Source of the DNA: an uncultured Clostridia bacterium | Lineage (GTDB): Bacteria; Bacillota; Clostridia; Oscillospirales; Acutalibacteraceae | NCBI GenBank assembly: GCA_937919155.1 | Contig: CALFPM010000038.1 | Coordinates: forward strand, 1-21,195 | DNA length: 21,195 nt | Reading direction: 5' to 3' | Shown: positions 1 through 6,617 of the stretch, piece by piece | How positions within the stretch are numbered: the stretch's first letter is position 1 | Layout of the letters: each line of letters begins with the position of its first letter | Program-made: the position numbers and the translations under genes | The notes under the pieces: generated by a model | Told to the model about the DNA's origin: nothing | Seen by the model: the letters and a program-made list of their open reading frames with translations, nothing else | Database searches by the model: none

Positions 1-1
1 G

Positions 2-325
2 ATGGAGATCTCCGCGCGGATCGGCGAACAGCACGGCTGCGGCGCCCTGATCACCGGTGAGAATCTGGGCCAGGTGGCTTCCCAGACGATGGAAGCTATG
101 GCGGTTACCGGCGCTGTGGTGGATCTGCCCATCTTTATGCCTCTGATTGGTATGGACAAGGAGGATATCGTGTCCATCGCCCGTAAGATCGGCACCCTGG
201 ATACTTCTATTTTGCCCTATGAGGATTGCTGTACCGTATTTACTCCCAAGCATCCTAAGACACAGCCCAAGATCGAGCTTGTTATGAAGGAGCTCGAGAA
301 GGTTGATTTTGATGCGCTTCTTGAG
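2..325 (+). other. thiI: ThiI-like C-terminal fragment (tRNA 4-thiouridine / thiamine sulfurtransferase)
   Basis: ThiI activates U8 of tRNA by adenylation and transfers sulfur for 4-thiouridine; in many bacteria it also feeds thiazole synthesis. Only the end of the PP-loop ATPase domain is here. The segment ITGENLGQVASQT (around residues 17-29) matches the conserved substrate-binding region, and LPYEDCCTVFTPKHP (around 70-85) is a typical Firmicutes ThiI C-terminal motif. The next 15 or so residues look like the usual acidic tail, but instead of ending at a stop the frame passes into CarB near residue 105. A complete ThiI of this group has about 390-400 residues, so roughly three quarters lie outside the window or are missing. 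Codon use is more GC-rich than in the rest of the window. Identification is firm; whether it belongs to this genome is doubtful. Confidence 0.75.
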
Positions 326-2356
326 GAGCTTAATATCGACAGACCGAAGGGAAGCACAGTCTTCACAACTGAGGAGGCGCTTGAGGCTGCTCACGGTCTT
401 GGCTACCCCGTGCTTATGCGTCCGTCATACGTACTCGGCGGTCAGAATATGATTATCGCATTCAGAGATGATGATATCATCGAGTATATGAATATCATCC
501 TTTCTCATAACATCGAAAACCCCGTGCTTATCGACAAGTACCTTATGGGTCTTGAGGTTGAGGTTGACGCAATCTGCGACGGTGAGGATATCCTCATCCC
601 CGGCATTATGGAGCACGTTGAGCGTGCAGGCGTTCACAGCGGTGACTCAATTGCTGTTTATCCTCCCTATAACCTCAGCGACAAGATGCGTGAGACTATC
701 ATAGATGTTTCAGAAAAGCTCGCTCTTTCACTCGGCACAAAGGGTCTTGTTAACATCCAGTATCTTATCTATCACAACGAGCTTTATGTTATTGAAGTTA
801 ACCCCAGAGCTTCAAGAACAATTCCTTATATCAGCAAGGTAACAGGCGTTCCCATGGTTGACATCGCATCAAAGGTTATGATCGGTCAGCCTCTTAAGGA
901 ACTTGGCTACGGCACAGGTCTTTATAAGACTCCCCCCTACTTCACAGTAAAGGTTCCCGTATTCTCATTTGAAAAGCTTTCAGATGTTAACTCAATCCTC
1001 GGACCCGAAATGAAGTCAACAGGTGAAGTTCTCGGTATCGGTAAAACAACTGCCGAAGCACTTTACAAAGGTCTCACTTCAGCAGGATTCAAGATTCAGC
1101 TTCCCACCGCAGAAAAGAACATCGGCATTCTTCTCAGCGTTGACAGCCACGATATCCTTGAAGCAGTTTCACTTGCAAAGAAGCTTGATGACCTTAAGAT
1201 TAATCTTTATGCCACAAAAGAGACTGCAGATGCAATTTCTCAGCTTGGCATTGATGTTGAATATGTTCAGAGCCGAAATGATGATTCGGAAATCTATAAG
1301 CTTCTTGAAAGCGGAAAGATTGACTATGTTGTTTACACAGGCGCTCTCCACGATTCAACAATGGGCGACTACATCGCTCTTCACAGACGCGCAATTCAGC
1401 TTTCAATTGCCTGTATCACATCTCTTGATACTGCAAATGCACTTGCAGACATTATTGCAAGCCGTTTCAATCAGCAGAACACAGAGCTTGTTGATATCAA
1501 CAATATGAGAACTGAAAGACAGACTCTTAAGTTTGTTAAGATGGATGCATCAGGAAATGACCATATTGTTATTGAAAACTTTGACAATTCAATCACCTGT
1601 CCCGAAAGCCTCTGCGTAAGCCTTTGCGACAGAAATCACGGAGTTGGCAGTGACGGTATTGTTCTGGTTGAAAAGTCAGATGTTGCTCAGGTTAAGATGA
1701 GAGTATTCAATCTTGACGGTTCAGAAGGCAGAATGGGCGGTAACGCAATGCGCTCCGTTGCAAAGTATGTTTACGACAACGGTTATGTTGACACTGAAAC
1801 GGTTACAATCGAAACTGCAAGCGGTGTTAAGAGCGTTGAGCTTTACACAATGAACGGCAAGGTAAGTTCAGTTTGCGCTAACATGGGTAAAGCAGACCTT
1901 GACAATGCCGTTACAGGTTCAAACGGTCAGAACAAATTCATCAATTATCCTGTTGAAATCGCAGGCGAAACACATAACATTACCTGCGTATCAATGGGCA
2001 ACCCCCACTGCGTGGTATTTGTTCCCAGAGTTGATACTATTGACATTGAAAAGGTTGGTCCCAAGTTTGAAAAGGCCGATATCTTTGCTCACAGAGTCAA
2101 CACTGAATTCGTAAGAGTTGTTAACGAAACCACTCTTAAGATGAGAGTTTGGGAAAGAGGTAACGGCGAGACACTTGCCTGCGGTACCGGTGCTTGCGCT
2201 GCTGTTGTTGCAGCGGTTGAAAACGGTTTCTGCAAAAAGAATGCAGACATCACCGTCAAGGTAAGAGGCGGAGACCTTATTGTTAACTATTCTGACGAAG
2301 GCGTTCTCCTCACAGGCGCAACAAAGCTTGTGTTCGAAGGCACAGTAGAATATTAA
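2..2356 (+). CDS. Composite reading frame: ThiI C-terminal fragment + CarB C-terminal part + DapF-like domain
   Basis: A single frame of 784 codons is open from the first bases of the window to TAA at 2354-2356. The ATG at 2-4 lies inside a ThiI-like domain and has no ribosome binding site in view, so the true start is upstream of the window. Three unrelated protein segments follow one another without a stop: ThiI-like (residues 1 to about 100), CarB-like (about 106-501) and DapF-like (502-784). The first 300 bases prefer CTG, ATC and GCC codons, while later codons favour CTT, GTT and ACA, so the ThiI part probably has another origin. The CarB and DapF parts share codon style and look native to each other. 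Each segment is described separately. The gene converges on the long minus-strand gene cluster and both end at the same terminator. Confidence 0.85.
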   Translation: MEISARIGEQHGCGALITGENLGQVASQTMEAMAVTGAVVDLPIFMPLIGMDKEDIVSIARKIGTLDTSILPYEDCCTVFTPKHPKTQPKIELVMKELEKVDFDALLEELNIDRPKGSTVFTTEEALEAAHGLGYPVLMRPSYVLGGQNMIIAFRDDDIIEYMNIILSHNIENPVLIDKYLMGLEVEVDAICDGEDILIPGIMEHVERAGVHSGDSIAVYPPYNLSDKMRETIIDVSEKLALSLGTKGLVNIQYLIYHNELYVIEVNPRASRTIPYISKVTGVPMVDIASKVMIGQPLKELGYGTGLYKTPPYFTVKVPVFSFEKLSDVNSILGPEMKSTGEVLGIGKTTAEALYKGLTSAGFKIQLPTAEKNIGILLSVDSHDILEAVSLAKKLDDLKINLYATKETADAISQLGIDVEYVQSRNDDSEIYKLLESGKIDYVVYTGALHDSTMGDYIALHRRAIQLSIACITSLDTANALADIIASRFNQQNTELVDINNMRTERQTLKFVKMDASGNDHIVIENFDNSITCPESLCVSLCDRNHGVGSDGIVLVEKSDVAQVKMRVFNLDGSEGRMGGNAMRSVAKYVYDNGYVDTETVTIETASGVKSVELYTMNGKVSSVCANMGKADLDNAVTGSNGQNKFINYPVEIAGETHNITCVSMGNPHCVVFVPRVDTIDIEKVGPKFEKADIFAHRVNTEFVRVVNETTLKMRVWERGNGETLACGTGACAAVVAAVENGFCKKNADITVKVRGGDLIVNYSDEGVLLTGATKLVFEGTVEY
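320..1507 (+). other. carB: Carbamoyl-phosphate synthase large subunit, C-terminal part
   Basis: CarB makes carbamoyl phosphate from ammonia (supplied by CarA), bicarbonate and two ATP, for pyrimidine and arginine synthesis. Present is most of the second ATP-grasp domain, with the conserved RPSYVLGG motif (residues 141-148), GIMEHVERAGVHSGDS (around 202-217) and the metal-binding EVNPRASRT segment with E265 and N267. It is followed by the C-terminal MGS-like allosteric domain from about residue 373 (NIGILLSVDSHD) to about 495. About 690 residues of a normal CarB of roughly 1070, including the whole first ATP-grasp half, are missing because the frame is joined to ThiI near residue 105. There is no stop after the allosteric domain; the chain passes directly into DapF at LVDINNMRTERQ. 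As it stands this copy cannot be an active synthase. Confidence 0.85.
1505..2356 (+). other. dapF: Diaminopimelate epimerase-like domain lacking the first catalytic Cys
   Basis: DapF interconverts LL- and meso-diaminopimelate for lysine and peptidoglycan synthesis using two cysteines as acid and base. The domain begins near MRTERQ (residue 502) and has the family landmarks: FVKMDASGNDH, HGVGSDGIVLV, MGNPHCVVFV and ERGNGETLACGTGACAA. Its length of about 283 residues is normal. The second catalytic Cys is present as C727 (codon 2180-2182). The family signature N-x-D-G-S-x4-C-G-N is otherwise intact, but the Cys position is Gly579 (GGC, 1736-1738), one base from TGC. ATG 1505-1507 could serve as an independent start, but I see no good ribosome binding site before it, so translation as a CarB fusion is more likely. 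It may be an inactive or altered epimerase, or the base may be an error. Confidence 0.8.
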
Positions 2357-2361
2357 AAAAC

Positions 2362-2395
2362 AGAGGCGGCATCAACAGATGCTGCCTCTTTTATG
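2362..2395. terminator. Bidirectional rho-independent terminator
   Basis: A 12-bp stem (AGAGGCGGCATC with GATGCTGCCTCT, one G-U pair in RNA) encloses the tetraloop AACA. On the plus strand it is followed by TTTTAT, and on the minus strand by CTGTTTTTT. It lies 6 bases after the dapF stop and 10 bases after the spoVM stop, so it can end both converging transcripts. Confidence 0.93.
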
Positions 2396-2398
2396 TTT

Positions 2399-2476
2399 CT
2401 ATCCTTCTTTTATTCCAAAAACAAGTTTAAGAATTCCTCTCAGTGCCTTTGGGCTGCGAACAACCACTACCTTCAT
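2399..2476 (-). CDS. spoVM: SpoVM-like 25-residue spore coat-anchoring peptide
   Basis: The 25-codon gene starts at ATG 2476-2474 and ends at TAG, with AAAGGAG seven bases upstream. It encodes MKVVVVRSPKALRGILKLVF followed by GIKEG. B. subtilis SpoVM is a 26-residue amphipathic helix that recognises the convex forespore membrane and anchors SpoIVA at the start of coat assembly. Shared features are M1-K2, a basic residue at 7, P9 (needed for curvature sensing in B. subtilis), K10, L12, G14, I15, a basic residue at 17 and G21. The position also fits, since spoVM closes the prkC-rsgA locus in B. subtilis. It is too short for standard gene callers. It starts 16 bases after the stop of the preceding small membrane gene and ends at the shared terminator. 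The call rests on sequence pattern plus gene order. Confidence 0.85.
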   Translation of the reverse strand: MKVVVVRSPKALRGILKLVFGIKEG

Positions 2477-2492
2477 TCCCTTGCTCCTTTCT

Positions 2493-2675
2493 TCAGAATC
2501 GGCAAAGGCTCAGACCAGCAACTATCAGCACGGCGGCAATAATAATAACGGCCAGCGTATATGGAAAAAGAGCCGCAACAATCATACCTACCGCAAAAGA
2601 AACAATTACATTTCCGTTTGAAATACATCTCAAAATAATCACCGCCCAAATTATACAGCATGAGTCTTTGCTCAT
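2493..2675 (-). CDS. Small hydrophobic membrane protein upstream of spoVM
   Basis: The reading frame is 60 codons from ATG 2675. The reliable part is the C-terminal 45 residues: two hydrophobic stretches, GNVIVSFAVGMIVAALFP and YTLAVIIIAAVLIVAGLSL, separated by a short turn and ending in CRF, which suggests a membrane hairpin. The ATG at 2675 lies inside a strong inverted repeat and lacks a ribosome binding site. GTG at 2642 or TTG at 2633 (preceded by GGCGGTGA) are possible alternative starts, giving 49 or 46 residues. I do not recognise a named family. The position between rsgA (29 bases) and spoVM (16 bases) suggests co-transcription, and perhaps a role at the forespore or cell membrane, but that is inference only. 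A different frame over the same bases (2473-2661) is rich in Cys and Tyr and lacks membrane character. Confidence 0.6.
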   Translation of the reverse strand: MSKDSCCIIWAVIILRCISNGNVIVSFAVGMIVAALFPYTLAVIIIAAVLIVAGLSLCRF

Positions 2676-2702
2676 TACAGTATAATCAAAGGCGGTGTTT
2701 TT
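2640..2702. repeat. Three-tier nested inverted repeat (large hairpin) between rsgA and the small membrane gene
   Basis: Three perfect arms nest around a 6-base loop: CACCGCC 2640-2646 with GGCGGTG 2691-2697, ATTATAC 2650-2656 with GTATAAT 2680-2686, and ATGAG 2660-2664 with CTCAT 2671-2675. The internal loops are three or four bases (CAA/CAAA and AGC/TACA). On the plus strand the last arm is followed by TTTTT, as in a terminator; on the minus strand it is followed by ATTATTTT. It overlaps the proposed start of the small membrane gene. It may act as a terminator or attenuator, an RNA processing site, or be a mobile palindromic repeat. Confidence 0.8.
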
Positions 2703-2704
2703 CG

Positions 2705-3610
2705 TTACTTATTATGTTTTTTGTAGCCGTTCAATTCCCATTCTTTGATGTTCTTTGCCTGCTCCATCATCGCGCAATAACTCTCGTGACGGCTGACGGG
2801 AATATCTCCGTCTTCAACAGCCTGAATAATACGGCAGCCTTTGTCTTTCACATGAAGACAAGAAGTAAATTTACATTGGCCGATATACTGTTCAAACTCT
2901 TTGAAAGCATAAGGCAAATCATCTTTGAGAATCGGTTCGGTTTCTTCGGTTTCAAAAGAAGAAAAGCCGGGTGTATCTGCAACATAACCACCCTCAACTT
3001 TAAACAGTTCACTGTGGCGTGTTGTGTGTCTGCCTCTGCCGAGTTTATCGCTTATCTCCCCTGTTTTAAGTGCAAGATCGGGATCAATGGCATTGAGAAG
3101 TGATGACTTACCGACACCTGAGTTGCCGCAGAAAGCACTTATATGACCTTCAAGCTCTTTTTTCACCAAATCAATTCCGTCTCCGTTGACGCAGGAAACA
3201 GAAAACGCTTTTATCCCTGCTTTGCGGTAAATTTCTATGAACTCATCTGCGCTTTCAAGGTCATTTTTTGTGAACACAACAACAGGCTCAATGCCTTTGC
3301 TGACCGCCAAAGCAGTCATTCTGTCAATTATAAGCAAGACAGGCTTGGGTTCACATACCGATGAAACAATAAAAAGACGGTCAACATTGGCAACAGGCGG
3401 TCTCACAAGAACACTGGTGCGCTCATGGATTTCATCAATGGTGTTTTCGGCGTTCTCATTGATGCTGATTGTTACCCTGTCACCCGCAAGAGGCTTTATT
3501 CCCGATTTGCGAAAAACGCCCCTCGCCTTGCATTCGTATATCTCACCGGCAGCTTCCACATAGTAGAAGCCGCCGATACCTTTAATAATAATTCCGTTTT
3601 CTTTTGGCAT
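2705..3610 (-). CDS. rsgA: Ribosome small-subunit-dependent GTPase RsgA (YloQ/CpgA)
   Basis: RsgA is a circularly permuted GTPase that binds the 30S subunit late in assembly and tests the decoding centre; in B. subtilis it is also linked to cell-wall growth as a PrkC target. The permuted motif order is visible: an N-terminal OB-fold region, G4 as TKND (114-117), G1 as GNSGVGKS (162-169), then G3 as DTPG (212-215). A C-terminal zinc site follows, with C246, C251, H253 and C259. The length of 301 residues is normal. ATG follows the prkC TAA with no gap, and its ribosome binding site (GGAAGG) lies in the last prkC codons, so the two are probably translationally coupled. Kinase and GTPase being adjacent matches the B. 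subtilis order. No unusual residues seen. Confidence 0.96.
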   Translation of the reverse strand: MPKENGIIIKGIGGFYYVEAAGEIYECKARGVFRKSGIKPLAGDRVTISINENAENTIDEIHERTSVLVRPPVANVDRLFIVSSVCEPKPVLLIIDRMTALAVSKGIEPVVVFTKNDLESADEFIEIYRKAGIKAFSVSCVNGDGIDLVKKELEGHISAFCGNSGVGKSSLLNAIDPDLALKTGEISDKLGRGRHTTRHSELFKVEGGYVADTPGFSSFETEETEPILKDDLPYAFKEFEQYIGQCKFTSCLHVKDKGCRIIQAVEDGDIPVSRHESYCAMMEQAKNIKEWELNGYKKHNK

Positions 3611-5842
3611 TTATATGCCTTCCTTCTGTCCGACAACAATTGTTACAACCGTATCAAGAGAATATGTCTGTGTGATACCGATAATTGTGCTTGATGTTGC
3701 AGACGGTGACTGTGAAATGACTCTGCCGTTTTCAGAATCACTGTAAACAGCTTGCTGCTGAACCTGATAATTTTTGAAACCGTGTGATTCAAGCTGAGAA
3801 ATCGCCTGCTGCATTGTCATTCCGACCACATTGGGAATCGCTCTTCTTGAACTGCCCGATGATGAATACGATTCGTTCAGAATAACAGGAGGATCCTGAG
3901 TAAAGTCCACCGTGCAGCTGTAATACTCTCTGTTATCAATAAACACCTTTACCGTTGCGGTTTCTCCGCTGCCCTCAACTTCAAAGGGATAATTGCTGCC
4001 ATCCATAAGGAGGTTCTTGCTGAGTTTTGATTCGTTATTTACAAAAACTTCAAAGCTTCCTCTCGTTGAACCTGACGCAGGAAGAGCAACTTCAAGGTTC
4101 ACCATTCTCGATTCGGGAATACCGTTGCTTACGGTAAGCTTAACCTTTGTGCCGGGTATTACCTTTTCGCCTGCTTCAGGTGACTGAGCAATAACAACAC
4201 CCGCAGGTTCATTGCTGTCTTCTTCGATTATTTCAGGGTCAACAGAAAGCTGAACGGATTTAATCATAAGCTCAGCCATTTCAAGGTCCCAACTGAGACC
4301 GGAAACATTGGGAACTTCAACAAAATCCTCGTCACTTGCGTAATAGACAATAATTATTGTATCGCTGTCTGCCTCATCACCGACTTCAGGTTCAATCTTA
4401 ATAACATCACCGAAGTTTTCTGTGCTGAGCATAGGCATAAGTTTTACATTTTTGAAGCCTTTGCTTGCAAGTGTTTTTTCTGCAATCTCATAACCCAGAC
4501 CGATAACATCGGGAACAACAATCTTTTGTGCATTGCTTGCAACAGAAAGGGTAACAACATTGTTATTCCTGCTGATTTTCTGACCGCTGCCGGGATTCTG
4601 ATAGAAAACATCACCGTTTTCATATGCACTGTTTGAAACCTCATTGATTTTGATATCAAAATCGGAATATTCGGGATTGTTGAGAATTTCACTCTCGTAA
4701 TTCTTGCCGATAAACTGAGGCACAACAAGTGTATCGCCTTTGAAGATATCGGTAAAGAAGAAGAGGAATGCAAACACTATAACCGCAAGCACAACTGCCG
4801 CAATCGAAACACCGATTGCCACAAGACTGCCCTTGCCGCTTGATTTCTTTTCTTCATCACCCTCATCATAATTATCAACATATTCAGGCTGAGGAGCAGG
4901 TTCCGGACGCTTTTTAACAGGAGGCGTCACAACGGGGGGTGTCACGGGTTTTCTTGTGTTAACATACTTTGTGGGGTCATTATCCACAAAATAATCTCTC
5001 TGGAATCGGATGTTGGGATTGCGTTTGAACTCCTCAATGTCAAGAAGCATTTCAGCAGCTGACTGATATCTGTTCTTTGTGTTCTTCTGCATTGCGTGCA
5101 TAACAATCTGTTCAAGTCCGAGAGGAATGCTGCCGTTAAGCTCTCTGGGGAGCTTGGGGTCATTCTGAAGCTGCATAAGAGCAACGGAAACAGAGTTATC
5201 CGACTGGAAAGGAAGCTGACCCGTAAGCATCTCATAAAGAACAACACCTACAGAGTAAATATCAGCTCTTGCATCAGTTGTGTCGCCTCTTGCCTGCTCG
5301 GGGCTGATATAATGAACGGAACCTATGGCACTGTCCGTCATTGTTTTTGTGTCACTGTAGCTGAATCTGGCAATGCCGAAATCCGTTACCTTTATGTTAC
5401 CGTTTGAGAGAAGCATTATGTTCTGAGGCTTAATGTCTCTGTGCACAATCCCTTTATCGTGAGCGTGCTGAAGCGCACGGAGAATCTGCATTGTGAAATG
5501 CACGGTTTCTTTGATTCCGAGCTTTCCCTGCTGCTCAATATACTCTTTAAGGGTTATGCCTTCAACATATTCCATAACAATATACTGAAGTCTGTCACCG
5601 TAGCTGACATTATAAACCTTAACAATATTGGGATGTGAAAGAACCGCAATTGCCTTTGATTCATTTTTGAATCTGCGGCGGAATTCTTCGTTTGCAAGAT
5701 ATTCTTCCTTAAGGATTTTAACTGCAACAATTCTGTCATCAATGCTGTCATATGCCTTATAAACAACGGCCATACCGCCAACGCCGATTACTTCCTGAAT
5801 TTCATATCGGGCATCAAGTCTTTTACCTGTATAATTATCCAT
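3611..5842 (-). CDS. prkC: PASTA-domain Ser/Thr protein kinase PrkC/Stk1
   Basis: This membrane kinase senses muropeptides or lipid II outside the cell and phosphorylates cytoplasmic proteins; in B. subtilis it also triggers germination. The start is ATG 5842 with AAAGGA nine bases before it; a longer frame from 5899 would run into stp and has no better site. The 743 residues comprise a kinase domain with a glycine-rich loop GVGGMA (20-25), K42, HRDIKPQN (catalytic D136), DFG (154-156) and SPEQARG. A Pro-rich linker and one membrane helix (about 334-360) follow. Outside are three PASTA repeats, a non-PASTA beta-rich stretch with a GSTRGSFEVFVN segment, a Ser-rich linker, and a fourth PASTA repeat at the very end. 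The stp phosphatase lies 37 bases upstream and rsgA abuts downstream. Confidence 0.96.
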   Translation of the reverse strand: MDNYTGKRLDARYEIQEVIGVGGMAVVYKAYDSIDDRIVAVKILKEEYLANEEFRRRFKNESKAIAVLSHPNIVKVYNVSYGDRLQYIVMEYVEGITLKEYIEQQGKLGIKETVHFTMQILRALQHAHDKGIVHRDIKPQNIMLLSNGNIKVTDFGIARFSYSDTKTMTDSAIGSVHYISPEQARGDTTDARADIYSVGVVLYEMLTGQLPFQSDNSVSVALMQLQNDPKLPRELNGSIPLGLEQIVMHAMQKNTKNRYQSAAEMLLDIEEFKRNPNIRFQRDYFVDNDPTKYVNTRKPVTPPVVTPPVKKRPEPAPQPEYVDNYDEGDEEKKSSGKGSLVAIGVSIAAVVLAVIVFAFLFFFTDIFKGDTLVVPQFIGKNYESEILNNPEYSDFDIKINEVSNSAYENGDVFYQNPGSGQKISRNNNVVTLSVASNAQKIVVPDVIGLGYEIAEKTLASKGFKNVKLMPMLSTENFGDVIKIEPEVGDEADSDTIIIVYYASDEDFVEVPNVSGLSWDLEMAELMIKSVQLSVDPEIIEEDSNEPAGVVIAQSPEAGEKVIPGTKVKLTVSNGIPESRMVNLEVALPASGSTRGSFEVFVNNESKLSKNLLMDGSNYPFEVEGSGETATVKVFIDNREYYSCTVDFTQDPPVILNESYSSSGSSRRAIPNVVGMTMQQAISQLESHGFKNYQVQQQAVYSDSENGRVISQSPSATSSTIIGITQTYSLDTVVTIVVGQKEGI

Positions 5843-5879
5843 ATTAAACATTCCTTTCAATTCACTGGTTAAAATGTAA

Positions 5880-6617
5880 TCATTCAGCAACGGCAACAAC
5901 CGTTATATTGTCTGCGCCGCCGTTTTGATTGGCATGGTTAACAAGTTTGTCGGCAAACTCAAAGAACTCGCTTTCGCCGATTAATTTCAGAATATCCTCT
6001 GTATTAACAAAATTTGTAAGACCGTCTGAACAAAGAAGAAGCATATCGTTATCTTCAAAATTCTCCTGACAAAAATCTACTTTTACTTCTTTATCAACGC
6101 CGAGCGCACGGGTGATGATATGTTTGCTCGGATGACCGACAGCTTCTTCCGGGGTAATCTCTCCGTTTTCAAGCATATTCTGCACAACAGAATGGTCTTT
6201 GGTCAACTGTTCAAGGTGACCGTCCGACAATTTATACGCTCTGCTGTCACCTGCATGAGCAATATAAGCATAAGATGATGACACAATCGCGGCAACAACT
6301 GTTGTTCCCATCCCCTCATATTTTTCATTGGTAAGGGATAAATCATATATAAATTTGTTGGCACTTTCAACAGCTGAAATCATAAGACTTTTCAGAGAAA
6401 TATCGCTCATTGAACTGTAATAACGCTCTGCAATGCGTTCCTTGATAACTCTGACCGCCTCTGAACTTGCAAGAGCACCTTCCGCAGCACCGCCCATACC
6501 GTCACAAACAACAGCCAAGACTGCACCGCCTTCGAGTTCGCAAACAGAATAGGAATCCTGATTGTTCTCTCTCACAAGACCAACATCGGTCCTTGCAACA
6601 ATTTTCAAGCTATTCAT
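5880..6617 (-). CDS. stp: PP2C-type Ser/Thr protein phosphatase (Stp/PrpC)
   Basis: A cytoplasmic metal-dependent PPM/PP2C phosphatase that reverses phosphorylation by the adjacent PASTA kinase. The motifs appear in order: RTDVGLVRENNQDSY near the N-terminus, VCDGMGGAAEG, GDSRAYKLSDG, GHPSKHIITRALG, LLCSDGLTNFV and GGADNITVVAV. The metal-binding Asp residues in CDGMGG, CSDGL and GADN are all present. Length is 246 residues, normal for the family. The ATG at 6617 overlaps the rlmN stop by eight bases, but AAAGGGG lies directly against it, too close for good initiation. The TTG at 6608, nine bases further, has ideal spacing and would give an N-terminus of MKIVARTDVG, which I find at least as likely. 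Identity is certain; only the start is open. Confidence 0.95.
   Translation of the reverse strand: MNSLKIVARTDVGLVRENNQDSYSVCELEGGAVLAVVCDGMGGAAEGALASSEAVRVIKERIAERYYSSMSDISLKSLMISAVESANKFIYDLSLTNEKYEGMGTTVVAAIVSSSYAYIAHAGDSRAYKLSDGHLEQLTKDHSVVQNMLENGEITPEEAVGHPSKHIITRALGVDKEVKVDFCQENFEDNDMLLLCSDGLTNFVNTEDILKLIGESEFFEFADKLVNHANQNGGADNITVVAVAE

Noticed and set aside
1023..1508. Plus-strand frame of 161 codons inside carB
   Set aside because: It is in another frame of a segment with clear CarB homology, and its Ser/Phe/Gln-rich composition is that of a frame-shifted copy.
2473..2661. Cys/Tyr-rich minus-strand frame overlapping the small membrane gene
   Set aside because: The other frame gives two clean hydrophobic segments and ends 16 bases before spoVM with normal spacing; this one overlaps the spoVM start and looks like frame noise.
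2379..2685. Plus-strand small frames after the dapF terminator
   Set aside because: They start within or just after the terminator, lie opposite spoVM and the small membrane gene, and have no membrane or domain character.
2680..2686. TATAAT boxes on both strands of the large hairpin as divergent promoters
   Set aside because: No matching -35 hexamer at 16-18 bases on either strand and no extended -10; the boxes are a consequence of the ATTATAC/GTATAAT arms, so I mention them only as a possibility.
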